A DNA stretch of 64,000 bases, from positions 1 to 64,000 of the forward strand of contig CAVFZY010000008.1 in NCBI GenBank assembly GCA_963627135.1. Direction: 5' to 3'. Each line of letters begins with the position of its first letter. Positions within the stretch are counted from its first letter, which is position 1. Position numbers and translations under genes: made by a program. The notes below the pieces were generated by a model. It was not told the DNA's origin. It worked only from the letters and a program-made list of their open reading frames with translations, and ran no database searches. Of this stretch, positions 8,006 through 17,239 are shown piece after piece. The stretch is from CAG-103 sp963627135. Its GTDB lineage: Bacteria; Bacillota; Clostridia; Oscillospirales; Oscillospiraceae.

Positions 8006-9730
8006 TTACTCCTTTGTTTTTGTGCTGCCGGAGGGGGTGGGCCAGCAGGCGCGCAGGATCAGCAGCACGATCGCGCCGAGCACCAGACCGAGCACGAGGC
8101 CGATGCCGGTGCGCAGCAGCGAAACGAGAAAGTGCGCACGGATATGACAGAAGGTGTTGGCAACGGAGGCGAAGCCGATCGCGCCGAAGACGCCGAACAG
8201 CCATGCCGTCAGGCGGCTGCGGTGCGCGGCACAGCAGTACGCCGCGGCGATGGCGGGGTAGGCGATGAGAAATTCTTTCGTGCGCGGGCGGAACAGCAGC
8301 ACGCGCTCCAGCCAGTTGCGCACGCGCTGCTCACTGACGGAGACGGACAGCATCCCGTCGCCGGTGCGCAGGATGTAGACCGTGCCGACGGCGGCGAGGA
8401 TCAGCACCAAGCACAGGAGCTTTTGCCGCCAGTGCCGGCTGTTTTCGCGCCGCAGCGTCTCGAGATCGGTGCGCAGCGTGCAGCCGCGCGTGTGCAGCAG
8501 CGCCGCCGCCAGCAGCACCATGGCCACGGCGTACACGGCCAGCTGGCTGAGCTTCACACCGCGAAACAGCCGCAGCACGAGCAGATATTCCGAGCCGCTG
8601 AGGATCGCGCCGATGTAGCAGCAGCCCCAGAGCGTGATCACGACACCCAGCACCGTCATGCCTGCATAGCTGGCCACGGTCGGGCGCGTCCCGGCGCTCT
8701 GGCGCAGCTTTGCGGCCAGCACAGCGACCGATAGGCACGGGAACACGATGGCGGCCAGCAGCGCGAGCGCGGTGCACTGCAGCTCCGGTGCCAGAAAGGC
8801 ACCGCCCGTGCTCTCCGCGCAGCCGAGCACGAACAGCAGCACGCGCAGCCAGCGGGCACGCAGCGGCACAATGACGCCCAGCAGCACGATCGCCGCGGCA
8901 AACACGCCGATGCCGCACAGCGCCAGCAGCGCGGGGCTGACGGTTTTGGCCGGGATGCCGGTGAGACTGCCGTAATGATACCCGGCCGGGGCGAGCCGCT
9001 GCGCCAGCTGCTGCAGCAGCTGCGTGTACACGGCCGGCTCCGCGACGGTTCCACCTGCGGCGTCTGTCAGCGGCGTGAGCCACAGCACGGTCATGCCGCG
9101 GTCCACGACCGCCCGGTAAAGCATGTTGACGATCTCCTCGGCGCCGCTGTAGCCGAGTGTCTGGTAGCGCGCGCGGAACGTCTGGTTGAGCCAGAAGCCC
9201 TTGACCATGCCGCCGGTATATCCGTCGAGCGTGTATCCGTCCGGCAGGACGCAGCCGGTCTGGTTCTTGTCCTCAATGAGCACGAGTGTGCTGCCGCTCT
9301 CGCGCAGCGCGTCGAGCACCTGTGCCTGCGGCAGTGGCTCCGTATCCGTGTCGACACCGGTCTGCCCAGCGGCGGCGAGCGTGTCATATTGCGCGGCGAA
9401 GAAGTAAGTCCCGCCCTGCGCAAGACCGCCGCCCTGCGCCAGCGTCAGTCCTGCGTCCTGCGCGGTGCGCACGATGTCGGGCTCTGCCTGCTCTGCCGGT
9501 GTGACCAGCAGCTCACGCACACCGGCGCCGGACAGCTGTGTCAGCCATTCCTGCACCGGCACACCGGAAGCGTCCGCCAGCTTGACGGTGTCCTCATAGC
9601 TGATGACCACGTCGACCTGCCGCTGTGTCTGCTCGACCCCGATGCGGGCACCGAGCAGCCAGAAGGCTGCCAGGGTGCAGATGGCTACTACCATCAGCAA
9701 CAGACGATAGGAGTGGAGGTGTTGTTTCAT
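8006..9730 (-). CDS. DUF5693 family membrane protein
   Basis: The 574-residue protein has one N-terminal membrane helix, an extracytoplasmic domain of about 300 residues ('VDVVISYEDTVKLADASGV' and following), then a C-terminal block of about eight helices. This matches DUF5693 as I know it: a family found beside wall-polymer genes, often near the pyruvyltransferase csaB. The frame is open upstream, but the ATG at 9730 lies two bases after the MurJ stop. No catalytic motif is recognisable. No csaB is present in the window. A role in assembly or modification of the wall polymer is inference from context. Confidence 0.72.
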   Translation of the reverse strand: MKQHLHSYRLLLMVVAICTLAAFWLLGARIGVEQTQRQVDVVISYEDTVKLADASGVPVQEWLTQLSGAGVRELLVTPAEQAEPDIVRTAQDAGLTLAQGGGLAQGGTYFFAAQYDTLAAAGQTGVDTDTEPLPQAQVLDALRESGSTLVLIEDKNQTGCVLPDGYTLDGYTGGMVKGFWLNQTFRARYQTLGYSGAEEIVNMLYRAVVDRGMTVLWLTPLTDAAGGTVAEPAVYTQLLQQLAQRLAPAGYHYGSLTGIPAKTVSPALLALCGIGVFAAAIVLLGVIVPLRARWLRVLLFVLGCAESTGGAFLAPELQCTALALLAAIVFPCLSVAVLAAKLRQSAGTRPTVASYAGMTVLGVVITLWGCCYIGAILSGSEYLLVLRLFRGVKLSQLAVYAVAMVLLAAALLHTRGCTLRTDLETLRRENSRHWRQKLLCLVLILAAVGTVYILRTGDGMLSVSVSEQRVRNWLERVLLFRPRTKEFLIAYPAIAAAYCCAAHRSRLTAWLFGVFGAIGFASVANTFCHIRAHFLVSLLRTGIGLVLGLVLGAIVLLILRACWPTPSGSTKTKE

Positions 9731-9732
9731 AA

Positions 9733-11271
9733 TCACGCACGCTTTCTGAATTTTTGCACGATCATCTGCAGCGTCTCCCGCTCGCGCAGCAGCCAGCAGA
9801 TGCCGGCGTACAGCCCGATGCCGACCAGGCCGAGCGCGCAGAATTCCAACAGGGTCAGGAGCTTGCTCAGCCCCGGCCGGTACAGCAGGCTCTCGCACAC
9901 CCACATCACCATGCAGATCAGCGCGGCGGCGGCGAGGTTTTTGAGCAGCTTGCCGGTGCGCAGGCTGCCGCGGGTATCGCGGAAAAAGCAGATGAGCGCG
10001 ATGATGCCGCCGACGGTCAGCGACACGGCGGTCGTCCGCGCAATCAGGCCGCAGCTCTGGCTGTGCCGGAACACGAGGTTGAGCGCGATGTTCAGCGCCA
10101 GCACCACGGCGTTGATGAGCAGCGGCGTCAGCGTCTTATGCATGGTGTAGTATGCCTTGTTGATCAGGTCCAGCACGCAGAAGCCCGCCATGCCCAGTGC
10201 GTACGCGGCAAACACGCTGCTGGTCATCTGGGTGGACACGGCGTTGAAGTTCCCGCTCTCGAACAGGACGTGGATGACCGGCACGGCAAAGGCGGAAAAC
10301 AGCGCCGAAAACGGCAGGATGACAAACAGGGTGTTTTCCACCGTGCTGCCGACGTAGCGCTTGTATTCCTGCGCATTCACCTGTGAATAGGTCAGGTTGT
10401 ATTTCGGAAACAGCACTACGCTGATGCTGTAGATCAGCGTAGTGGCGACGGGGGTGAAGAGCTTGTCCGCGTAGTACACGGCGCTGACGGCGCCGCTGCC
10501 GAACGAGGACACGGTGTTGGAGTCCGCCAGATAGCACAGCAGGAAAATGGACGTGGTGAACACCGTCACGACCGTCGTGCGCGCAAACAGCTTCAGATCA
10601 GGGTCGCGGAAGTGCAGCCCCGGGATCAGATGGAACTTTTCCCGCACGATGCACGGGATCGTCATGGCAAACTGCAGCAGCCAGGCAAAGCAGATGACCA
10701 GCACGTACTCGAGCACGCGCTCGCTGCTGGAAAACAGCACGAGAAACACGATCAGCAGCAGGTTGTACGGCAGACTCAGGCTGCCCTGCAGCGTATAGTG
10801 CTCCATGGACTGGAACACGGCGACCAGCAGGTAGATGACCACAATCAGCGGCAGCGTCAGCACGCAGATCTGCAGGTACATCCGCAGGGCCGGCAGGTCG
10901 GCGTCGCTCACGCCGAGCCAGTGGCCGACGGGCGCAAAATGGATCACGATCGACGCGAGCCCGACGACCAGCGCACTCACGAGCACGCTCACGCAGATCA
11001 GGTTTCCGACCACGGCAAAGGCCTTGTTCCGGTCCTCGGCGAGGTGCCGGGAGATCACGGGCACGGCCGCGATGCACAGGGCATAGGCGACGGTCGTGAA
11101 GATATAGATCGTATAGTTATAGGAGATCGTATAGAGGTCGAAAGCCGTCTGCGTGCCGAACACGCCGGCCTGCAGCGCCTCGCGCACGATGCCGAGGACC
11201 TTGGTCAGCAGCGTGACCGCCACGACCAGACCAATGGTGCACAGCGTTTGCTTGTTCTGGTTTGGATTCAT
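9733..11271 (-). CDS. murJ: MurJ/MviN-family lipid flippase
   Basis: A 512-residue protein with about 14 membrane helices. The N-terminal 'VVAVTLLTKVLGIVREAL' followed by 'FGTQTAFDLYTISY' is the MviN/MurJ signature. MurJ proteins flip lipid II, the peptidoglycan precursor, to the outer membrane leaflet. AAGGAG precedes the ATG, and the gene overlaps the stop of the Wzy-like gene by four bases. In this operon it may be dedicated to the wall polymer rather than being the general peptidoglycan flippase; other MurJ/Amj copies elsewhere in the genome would decide that. Confidence 0.88.
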   Translation of the reverse strand: MNPNQNKQTLCTIGLVVAVTLLTKVLGIVREALQAGVFGTQTAFDLYTISYNYTIYIFTTVAYALCIAAVPVISRHLAEDRNKAFAVVGNLICVSVLVSALVVGLASIVIHFAPVGHWLGVSDADLPALRMYLQICVLTLPLIVVIYLLVAVFQSMEHYTLQGSLSLPYNLLLIVFLVLFSSSERVLEYVLVICFAWLLQFAMTIPCIVREKFHLIPGLHFRDPDLKLFARTTVVTVFTTSIFLLCYLADSNTVSSFGSGAVSAVYYADKLFTPVATTLIYSISVVLFPKYNLTYSQVNAQEYKRYVGSTVENTLFVILPFSALFSAFAVPVIHVLFESGNFNAVSTQMTSSVFAAYALGMAGFCVLDLINKAYYTMHKTLTPLLINAVVLALNIALNLVFRHSQSCGLIARTTAVSLTVGGIIALICFFRDTRGSLRTGKLLKNLAAAALICMVMWVCESLLYRPGLSKLLTLLEFCALGLVGIGLYAGICWLLRERETLQMIVQKFRKRA

Positions 11272-12677
11272 GACGCCGACGCTCCTTTTTCGGACGGCTC
11301 AGCGCCGTCATGCGCCGTCAGGCAGTAGAGAGCAGCCAGCGCGGCAGAGAGATAGAACGAGGCGTTGGGCCGCCGGAGAACGCTGGCCGAGAAGTAGGCG
11401 TTGACAATCAGGATCACCGCTGCCATGCCGAAAGCACACACCGGCAGCGTGAGGTACCGGCGTGGCTGACGCACCATGCGCCACAGCGCACACCCGGCGA
11501 AGAACAGCAGGAAACCGGCCAGCAGCACCAGCCCCGTCAATCCGTAGAGGTAATACACGCCGTGAAAATCATTCTCCGCGTCGAAGATGGTCCCCTTGCA
11601 GCGCGTTGCGTCCAGTTCAAAGCCGAACAGGCGGCTGGTGACCGGCAGCTCCGCCATGAGCAGCCGGCAGTAGACGATCTTCGTCAGGCGAATATCGCCG
11701 ATGACGGAGATGTCCGTGGAATCGTGAAATGCGCGCTCCACGTTCTCCAGGCCGAAGCGCTCGACGGCCACGCGCTGATACTTCCAATACAGCGCATCAC
11801 GCGTCTCCTGTTCGGAGGCACCAAGATCCTCGGCCGCCTGCTGCTGCTCGCTCACGCTCTCGGCATAGGCCTGACGGTTGCGGTACATGGGGCTCTGGTG
11901 ATAGAGCCCGCCGCACAGGGCGGCGCACAGCAGCACCACGGCCAGCGCGCGCACGTTCCACTGCCGGGTCAGCGCCATGCTCAGGCACACGCCGGCGGCG
12001 ATGCCGAAGATCTCAGCATAGGCCAGCCGCGTGCCAAGCCCAAACAGCAGTGCAAAGCCGACGATGCAGCGCATTCCGGCGGCGGTCAGCTTCCCGCGGC
12101 GCACGGCTGCAAGCAGGGCGATCACGGTGAGCACACCGAGGATGGCACTCTGCGAATTGGGCAGCCAGAACCAGCCGCACCAGCCGATGCGAAACTTCGC
12201 ATACGTGGGCATGCACGTCCCGGTCAGGACGGACACGAGCGTGACCGCCGCGATCAGGTACAGGTTGGTTGTGCACGCGTCCTCGAGCGCGTCCAGAAAG
12301 CGCGGCGTGTGCCGAAAGAGCGTGATCAGGCTGAACGTATAGACCGGCAGCTGCGCAACACGGATAAAGTTTGTCAGGTCGGAGACGGGAGCTGCATAGC
12401 CCACGCGGCGGCAGGCAAGCATGTGCGCCCCCCAGAACACGGCGAGCACGCCGCACAGGATCAGATACGCGCGCTTGCGGTCCGAGAGCACGAACGCCAG
12501 CACCGCGGCGGCAGCCAGCAAAAGCATCCGCAGTGCAAGCGGGATGCTCGTGCCGCGGCCAAGTGTCTGCGTCCAGAACGACAGCACATCCAGCAGCGGC
12601 TGCGCGATACACAGGCCGATGAGCGCGCCGGGCAGCCAGCGCGGGCAGGCCGCTTCCTGCGACGATATCGGTTGCAT
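11268..12677 (-). CDS. O-antigen ligase / Wzy-like polymerase (copy 2)
   Basis: The 469-residue multi-helix protein is a paralogue of the one at 6532-8001. It shares the N-terminal 'QPLLDVLSFW', the loop motif 'ENDFHGVYYLYG' and the C-terminal 'LRRPNASFYLS'. The large extracytoplasmic loop (about residues 250-360) fits Wzy/WaaL enzymes. I chose ATG 12677, with GAGG upstream, rather than the further upstream start at 12719. It is the first gene of the polysaccharide operon, directly behind a strong promoter. Two related ligase/polymerase proteins in one operon suggest one polymerises and the other attaches, or that two polymers are made. Confidence 0.85.
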   Translation of the reverse strand: MQPISSQEAACPRWLPGALIGLCIAQPLLDVLSFWTQTLGRGTSIPLALRMLLLAAAAVLAFVLSDRKRAYLILCGVLAVFWGAHMLACRRVGYAAPVSDLTNFIRVAQLPVYTFSLITLFRHTPRFLDALEDACTTNLYLIAAVTLVSVLTGTCMPTYAKFRIGWCGWFWLPNSQSAILGVLTVIALLAAVRRGKLTAAGMRCIVGFALLFGLGTRLAYAEIFGIAAGVCLSMALTRQWNVRALAVVLLCAALCGGLYHQSPMYRNRQAYAESVSEQQQAAEDLGASEQETRDALYWKYQRVAVERFGLENVERAFHDSTDISVIGDIRLTKIVYCRLLMAELPVTSRLFGFELDATRCKGTIFDAENDFHGVYYLYGLTGLVLLAGFLLFFAGCALWRMVRQPRRYLTLPVCAFGMAAVILIVNAYFSASVLRRPNASFYLSAALAALYCLTAHDGAEPSEKGASAS

Positions 12678-12714
12678 AGTTTTTCCTCTTTTTCTCTCAG
12701 GATAATTACACCCA

Positions 12715-12743
12715 ATCATACGCTTTTTTTCCGGTCAGGTCAA
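12715..12743 (-). promoter_or_regulatory. Promoter of the wall polysaccharide operon
   Basis: On the minus strand, TTGACC (12738-12743) and TATGAT (12715-12720) are separated by 17 bases, close to the sigma-A consensus. The start codon of the first operon gene lies about 30 bases beyond the predicted transcription start. Confidence 0.75.
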
Positions 12744-12793
12744 CCTGCGCGGCTGTTTGTTCATATATTTTTAGAGAATATAGTATGCAAATA

Positions 12794-12824
12794 CCCCCGG
12801 CCGGAGAAAAACTCCGTCCGGGGG
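12794..12824 (-). terminator. Hairpin terminator after the XRE regulator
   Basis: GC-rich inverted repeat (CCCCCGG-x-CGGAG / CTCCG-x-CCGGGGG) with an AAAAA/TTTTT loop and one mismatch, just beyond the XRE stop. The flanking T tract is short, so termination may be partial. Confidence 0.55.
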
Positions 12825-12840
12825 TGTCAGTCGTGTCGAA

Positions 12841-13302
12841 TCACAGCAGCTTGTCCGCCTCGTGCGCGTAGCTGCAGATGAGCTTGTCGAGCAGGCGCTG
12901 CAGGTCGGCGGCCTTCGGGTCTGTGACGGCCTGTGCATGCAGACGGTGCAGCCCGTCGATGGCTTCCTGGCTCAGGCCGAGGGAGCTGTAGACGTCGCTC
13001 TCGCCGGCGCGCTGCGCATCGGCGTCGTCGGACACTTCATCAAAGCCGAGCAGGAAGTTCGGTGTCGTGCGGAAATACCGCGCGATGCGGCTCACGACCA
13101 GTGCCGACGGCACCGTGACCTCGCGCCGGTCGTTTGGCTTGAGGTACTTGCGCACGGCCGGGCGGCTGATGTCGATCTCATCGGCCAGCTCCTGCGTGTT
13201 GACGGGCTTGCCGTACACGTTGTTGCCATTCATCAGATAGGTCAGCCGGTCACGGAATACGCTGCCGAAACCGCCGGCGGCCTCGTCGTTGTCTTTGCCC
13301 AT
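12841..13302 (-). CDS. XRE-family helix-turn-helix regulator
   Basis: The 153-residue protein has an XRE-like DNA-binding domain in its first half. 'VNTQELADEIDISRPAVRKYL' is the helix-turn-helix, followed by 'VPSALVVSRIARYFRTTPNFLLGF', the classic C-terminal helices of the domain. The second half is an acidic linker and a helical tail of unknown function. The ATG at 13302 has GGGAGGTC 8 bases upstream; an upstream in-frame ATG at 13341 lacks one. It is divergent from the TIM-barrel gene, and a 14-base palindrome lies in the shared control region, so it probably represses itself and that gene. Confidence 0.85.
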   Translation of the reverse strand: MGKDNDEAAGGFGSVFRDRLTYLMNGNNVYGKPVNTQELADEIDISRPAVRKYLKPNDRREVTVPSALVVSRIARYFRTTPNFLLGFDEVSDDADAQRAGESDVYSSLGLSQEAIDGLHRLHAQAVTDPKAADLQRLLDKLICSYAHEADKLL

Positions 13303-13360
13303 GAAAATGACCTCCCATTCCAGAAAGCAAAATTTTTTCAAACTTTTTTTCGGAAAAGGC

Positions 13361-13389
13361 TTGACAAACCCGTAGAAATGGTTTATACC
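13361..13389 (+). promoter_or_regulatory. Promoter of the TIM-barrel gene
   Basis: TTGACA (13361-13366), a 17-base spacer, then TATACC (13384-13389). The predicted start falls inside the palindrome at 13387-13422, as expected for a repressible promoter. Confidence 0.7.
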
Positions 13390-13422
13390 AAAGTTACGTT
13401 AATCAAAAAACGAAACTTTGGT
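13387..13422. promoter_or_regulatory. Palindromic operator between XRE regulator and TIM-barrel gene
   Basis: Inverted repeat with 14-base arms, ACCAAAGTTACGTT (13387-13400) and AACGAAACTTTGGT (13409-13422), with one mismatch and an 8-base centre. It covers the -10 end and start point of the rightward promoter and lies upstream of the XRE gene. A near copy of the left arm occurs at the ftsH promoter (58003-58016). Binding by the XRE protein is inference. Confidence 0.65.
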
Positions 13423-13522
13423 TTCTATCAACAGGCCAAATCAAGCTTTTCTGACCCTCAGTAAAGCACAACTGCCTGCAAAAGTCAAGATATACTCCCC
13501 AAAATAACAAGGAGGTACTGTT

Positions 13523-14356
13523 ATGAGCAAAGATCGTGATCTTATTTTTGATATGACCGAGGATCCGGAGGTCCTGACCTACCCCGCAGTGGACAACGAG
13601 CCGCTGCAGCTCGGCGGCGTGGATGACAGCACAGGCGCCGCCGCGGACCGCCAGGTGACGACGCCGGGCGACGTGCACGTCGCGCCGCAGATGCCCACGC
13701 CGATCGACGGCACACTGCGTCAGTTTGCGCTGCGCGTGCCGAGTGTGATCGATGAGTGCAGCGGCATCATGGTATTCGGCAAGCGTATCAAGTCGCTGGT
13801 ATTCTCGACCGATCTGTGTATCATCCGCAATGTCAACGCCGACGCGGTGTTTGCGGTCTATCCGTTCACGCCGCAGCCGGTCATCACGCAGGCGCTGCTC
13901 ATGGCGAGCGACCTGCCGGTGTTCGTCGGCGTCGGCGGCGGGCTGACGACGGGCAAGCGCGTCGTGAACCTCGCCATGTATGCCGAGATGCAGGGCGCGA
14001 CCGGTGTGGTCGTCAACGCGCCGACGCCGGGCCGCATCCTCAACCGCATCCGCAGCAGCGTCGATGTGCCGCTCGTGGTCACGGTGGCCAATTCCGACAC
14101 GAATTACCGCCACCGCATTGAGGACGGCGCCGCGATTCTGAACGTGGCTGCCGGCGCGCAGACGCCGGAGATCGTGGCCGAGATCCGCGAGCGCTTCCCG
14201 GACTATCCCATCATCGCGACCGGCGGGGCGGACGAGGACAGCATCCGTGCCACCATCCGCGCCGGCGCCAACGCCATCATCTGGACGCCGCCGTCCAACG
14301 GCGAGCTGTTTCGCGATGTGATGAAAAACTACCGCGAGGGCAAGCCGCATCCCTGA
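13523..14356 (+). CDS. Putative TIM-barrel protein of unknown function
   Basis: The 277-residue soluble protein has an acidic N-terminal tail of about 60 residues followed by alternating strand/helix segments that look like a TIM barrel. 'VGVGGGLTTGK' lies mid-protein. 'IIATGGADEDSIRATIRAGA' followed by 'NAIIWTPPS' near the end resembles the C-terminal phosphate-binding strands of FMN- or phosphate-dependent barrels. I recognise no catalytic residues and do not name an activity; related proteins are, as far as I recall, labelled simply as hydrolases. AAGGAGGT precedes the ATG. It is monocistronic, divergent from the XRE regulator, and closed by a terminator at 14404-14432. Confidence 0.6.
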   Translation: MSKDRDLIFDMTEDPEVLTYPAVDNEPLQLGGVDDSTGAAADRQVTTPGDVHVAPQMPTPIDGTLRQFALRVPSVIDECSGIMVFGKRIKSLVFSTDLCIIRNVNADAVFAVYPFTPQPVITQALLMASDLPVFVGVGGGLTTGKRVVNLAMYAEMQGATGVVVNAPTPGRILNRIRSSVDVPLVVTVANSDTNYRHRIEDGAAILNVAAGAQTPEIVAEIRERFPDYPIIATGGADEDSIRATIRAGANAIIWTPPSNGELFRDVMKNYREGKPHP

Positions 14357-14403
14357 TCTGATATCTCTTCTTTTTTGCTTTTCTCTTCCTGTTATCCAAG
14401 CGG

Positions 14404-14432
14404 AAGGACGCATCCATACGGATGCGTCCTTT
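14404..14432. terminator. Bidirectional terminator between convergent genes
   Basis: Perfect hairpin AAGGACGCATCC-ATAC-GGATGCGTCCTT followed by TTTT. It ends the TIM-barrel gene on the plus strand and serves the SLH lipase gene coming from the other side. Confidence 0.85.
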
Positions 14433-14451
14433 TGCTGTCCTGTTTTGCACC

Positions 14452-16338
14452 TCAGAGCAGGCAGAGCATGACGCACGCCTGTTCGCGGGTCGCGGTGTCG
14501 CGCGGGCAGAAGCTGCCGTCCGGCATACCGCTGATGACGCCGGCGCACTGCAGCGCCTCCACGGCGGGCAGGGCGTAGTCGGCGATGTCGGCCGCATCCG
14601 TGAACGTGATGGCCGGATTGCCGGTCCCGAGCTGAATGCCGAACTGCTGCGCGTAGCGATAGAGCATCGTGGCCATATCCTGCCGGGAGATCTCGGCATC
14701 CGGCGCAAATTCGGTGTCCGAAACGCCGTAGACGACGCCGTTTTCGGCCGCCCAGTTGACATAGGGCGCGTACCAGGCGTCCGCCGGAACGTCAGAGAAC
14801 TTGCCCGACGTGTACGCGGGCACATTCGCCCCCTGCAGCCCGGCCAGCATGGTCACGAACTGCGCGCGCGTCACGACTGCCGTCGGCTCGAAGGTCGTGG
14901 CGCTTGTGCCGGAGACGACGCCCGCATCATACAGCTGCTTGATGTACGGATAGCTCCAGCGGCTTTCGGGCACGTCCGTGAACGGGAATGGCGTTTCCGC
15001 CGGCTGCACGGCGTGGTAGGTGCTGTAGATATCGTCCATCAGGTTCCGATAGAACAGGTGCGTCTCGATGATGCTCTTGTTGGCGATACCGCCGACGAAC
15101 TGCATGTGGTCAGCGCGCGTGACGGGCATGACATACCAGATGCCGGGCTGGAAGGTGATGTCGGAATAGCCGTCATAGTTGACCCAGCCCTGCGTGCCGT
15201 CGCGCTTGAGGCACTCGGTGGTGTTTTTGTCCGTCGTGGTCGGGTAGAGGGCGGAGACGGTGTTGACCAGGCCGTCGTTCGGCAGCCAGCTTTTATCGAT
15301 GTAGATGCCGCCGGCGGTGTACTTGTCATAGTACTTGCCCATGTTGATGGAGCCGGGCATCATCAGCGCGCACATGCCGTTCGACGGGATGGCCGACACG
15401 GTGGGGTAGTGGTTGCCGGTGAGCGGATCGGTCGAGGTCTGGTCGCCCGCATAGGAGAAGTAGTAGACGTTCGGCTGGATTTCGATGCCCTTGTTGATCT
15501 CGAGCGACTTGTCGATCGTCAGGTCGAGGAACGCGTTGTCGTTGTGCGACAGGAAGTCGGATTTGAGCACGCGGTCGAGCGCCTGGGCAAACGTTTCATT
15601 GTCGTCTTTGCGGATGCCGAACTGGTCGAGCTGGAAGTCGTACACGCCCTTGAGCGACGATAGCCCCAGCGCCTTGGCGGCGGCCGTGGTCAGATCGGCG
15701 GCGAGCTTGGTGAAGTCGCTGTTGGACTCAATGAACGTCGTGCCGTTGTGCGGCGCGGCGATGGCGGTCAGCGAGTGGACCCAGTCGCCCTTGCCGCCGA
15801 GGAAGAACGGGCTCGGCTCCACACCGGCGGCCTTGGCCGCGGCGACTTCCTCCGGGCAGCCGTTGGTGAGGATCTCGAGGAACAGGCGCGTCGTCGCACC
15901 GCCGAAGCTGTGGCCGACGAGGTTCACGGCGCGCTCCGTGCCCCAGCCGTCGAACAGCGGCGTCTCATAGTCGATGCCGTAGCGTTCGTGGCCAAAGTCC
16001 TGCGCGTGCTTGACGCCGTAGTCCGTGCGCGTGCCGACGAGCTGTGCGTACAGCTCGCACGCGCGGTCCCACGCGCTCGAGAGCGGGCCGACGGAGGCGG
16101 CGTAGGTCTCATAGCCCTGCGTGGCCAGATAATCCGGCAGGCTGCCGGTGGTCATGCCCCAGTAGGGCATGATGCTGAAAATTTTGTCGCGCTGCCCCCA
16201 GCCGAACAGGCCGTGCACGAACACGACCGGGTCGTCCGAGCGGGTCTGGTCATCGGCCGCAGCGGCCGGAATGGCGCACAGGCTCAGCGCCAGCACCAGC
16301 GTCAGCAGCAGGCATAAAAATCGACGTGTTTTTTTCAT
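14452..16338 (-). CDS. Secreted lipase-like alpha/beta hydrolase with SLH anchors (copy 1)
   Basis: A 628-residue exported protein. Residues 1-28 form a signal peptide ending in AAAA. The body begins 'DDPVVFVHGLFGWGQ', the oxyanion-side motif of bacterial triacylglycerol lipases of the staphylococcal/Geobacillus type, and has the nucleophile elbow 'GHSFGG' with Ser at about 144. From about residue 455 there are three SLH repeats; the last is the least typical. SLH repeats bind pyruvylated secondary wall polymer, so the enzyme should sit on the cell surface. Its substrate could be lipid or another ester. It is 63 percent or more the same in layout as the second copy at 18434-20293, judged by eye rather than by alignment, and is transcribed from its own promoter. 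Confidence 0.88.
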   Translation of the reverse strand: MKKTRRFLCLLLTLVLALSLCAIPAAAADDQTRSDDPVVFVHGLFGWGQRDKIFSIMPYWGMTTGSLPDYLATQGYETYAASVGPLSSAWDRACELYAQLVGTRTDYGVKHAQDFGHERYGIDYETPLFDGWGTERAVNLVGHSFGGATTRLFLEILTNGCPEEVAAAKAAGVEPSPFFLGGKGDWVHSLTAIAAPHNGTTFIESNSDFTKLAADLTTAAAKALGLSSLKGVYDFQLDQFGIRKDDNETFAQALDRVLKSDFLSHNDNAFLDLTIDKSLEINKGIEIQPNVYYFSYAGDQTSTDPLTGNHYPTVSAIPSNGMCALMMPGSINMGKYYDKYTAGGIYIDKSWLPNDGLVNTVSALYPTTTDKNTTECLKRDGTQGWVNYDGYSDITFQPGIWYVMPVTRADHMQFVGGIANKSIIETHLFYRNLMDDIYSTYHAVQPAETPFPFTDVPESRWSYPYIKQLYDAGVVSGTSATTFEPTAVVTRAQFVTMLAGLQGANVPAYTSGKFSDVPADAWYAPYVNWAAENGVVYGVSDTEFAPDAEISRQDMATMLYRYAQQFGIQLGTGNPAITFTDAADIADYALPAVEALQCAGVISGMPDGSFCPRDTATREQACVMLCLL

Positions 16339-16403
16339 GGTTTTCCCCCTGTCTCATAGATTCACATGGCTTTCCTTCTCACAAAAACCGGCGATATGCC
16401 TAT

Positions 16404-16432
16404 ATTATACGGGGAGTAACTGTTGATTGCAA
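16404..16432 (-). promoter_or_regulatory. Promoter of SLH lipase copy 1
   Basis: Minus-strand TTGCAA (16427-16432) and TATAAT (16404-16409) with a 17-base spacer, about 65 bases ahead of the lipase start codon. Confidence 0.75.
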
Positions 16433-16470
16433 GACGTTTTGACGAGAATCTGTCATGTGCCTGCGCAGAA

Positions 16471-16498
16471 AGATCCCCGCGCCGTGGCGCGGGGATCT
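16471..16498 (-). terminator. Terminator of the pseudouridine synthase gene
   Basis: Perfect 13-base stem AGATCCCCGCGCC / GGCGCGGGGATCT overlapping the stop codon of the preceding gene and followed on the minus strand by TTTC. It separates that gene from the lipase promoter. Confidence 0.75.
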
Positions 16499-17136
16499 TA
16501 GCCTGCAAACAGGCTCCATGGAGCAATGTCCGGCGGCTGCTGCTCGAAATAGAGCACCTCGCCGATGTCCGGGTGGGCAAAGTGCAGGCAGTGCGACCAG
16601 AGCGCGATCGGCCCGTCGTCGGGCAGCGTGCTGTATTTTTTGTCACCCCAGAGCGGCAGGCCGCGCGACGAGAACTGGCAGCGGATCTGGTGCGTGCGCC
16701 CAGTCTGCAGATAGATGCGCACGAGTGAGAGCCCCGCGCGCGTGCCGAGCACGTCATAGTCGAGCACGGCCTCCTGCACACCCTTGGCCATTTTATCTGT
16801 TACATAGGTCTTGCGCTCAGCGGGGTCACGCCGTAGCAGGTCGCGGTATGTGCCCTGCAGCGCGTCCGGCTCCCCATGCACGACGGCGAGATACGTCTTG
16901 CCGAAGTCGTGCTCGCGGATCTGCGCTGAGAGTTTCGAAGCGGCTGCAGGTGTGCGCGCGAGCACCATCAGCCCGCTGACCACGCGGTCGAGCCGGTGCA
17001 CGGTGCGCACGCAGGCCTTGGGGTCGCCGAGTGCCTGCCGCACCAGCTCGGGCACGCCGCCCGGCTCGTCCGTGGACAGCACGCCTGCCGGCTTGATGCA
17101 CACGAGGATGCTGTTGTCCTGATAGAGAATGTCCAT
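16498..17136 (-). CDS. RluA/RluD-family pseudouridine synthase
   Basis: The 212-residue protein has the family's catalytic motif 'HRLDRVVSGLMVLART' with the nucleophilic Asp at residue 50, and 'GRTHQIRCQF' further on. These enzymes convert selected uridines of rRNA or tRNA to pseudouridine. It lacks the N-terminal S4 domain of RluD and is short, as in RluA/TruC-like members. The ATG at 17136 has CGAGG upstream; the frame is open to 17175 but without a better site. The gene stands alone between the permease and a lipase. The target nucleotide is not predictable. Confidence 0.88.
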   Translation of the reverse strand: MDILYQDNSILVCIKPAGVLSTDEPGGVPELVRQALGDPKACVRTVHRLDRVVSGLMVLARTPAAASKLSAQIREHDFGKTYLAVVHGEPDALQGTYRDLLRRDPAERKTYVTDKMAKGVQEAVLDYDVLGTRAGLSLVRIYLQTGRTHQIRCQFSSRGLPLWGDKKYSTLPDDGPIALWSHCLHFAHPDIGEVLYFEQQPPDIAPWSLFAG

Positions 17137-17239
17137 ATCGTCGCCTCGTTTCGGTGTCTGCCGCGAGTATACCACAAACCCGGCGCGCGGGCAACGAAAA
17201 AGGGCAGCGCAAAAGCGCCGCCCTCGAAAACGCGGAGCG

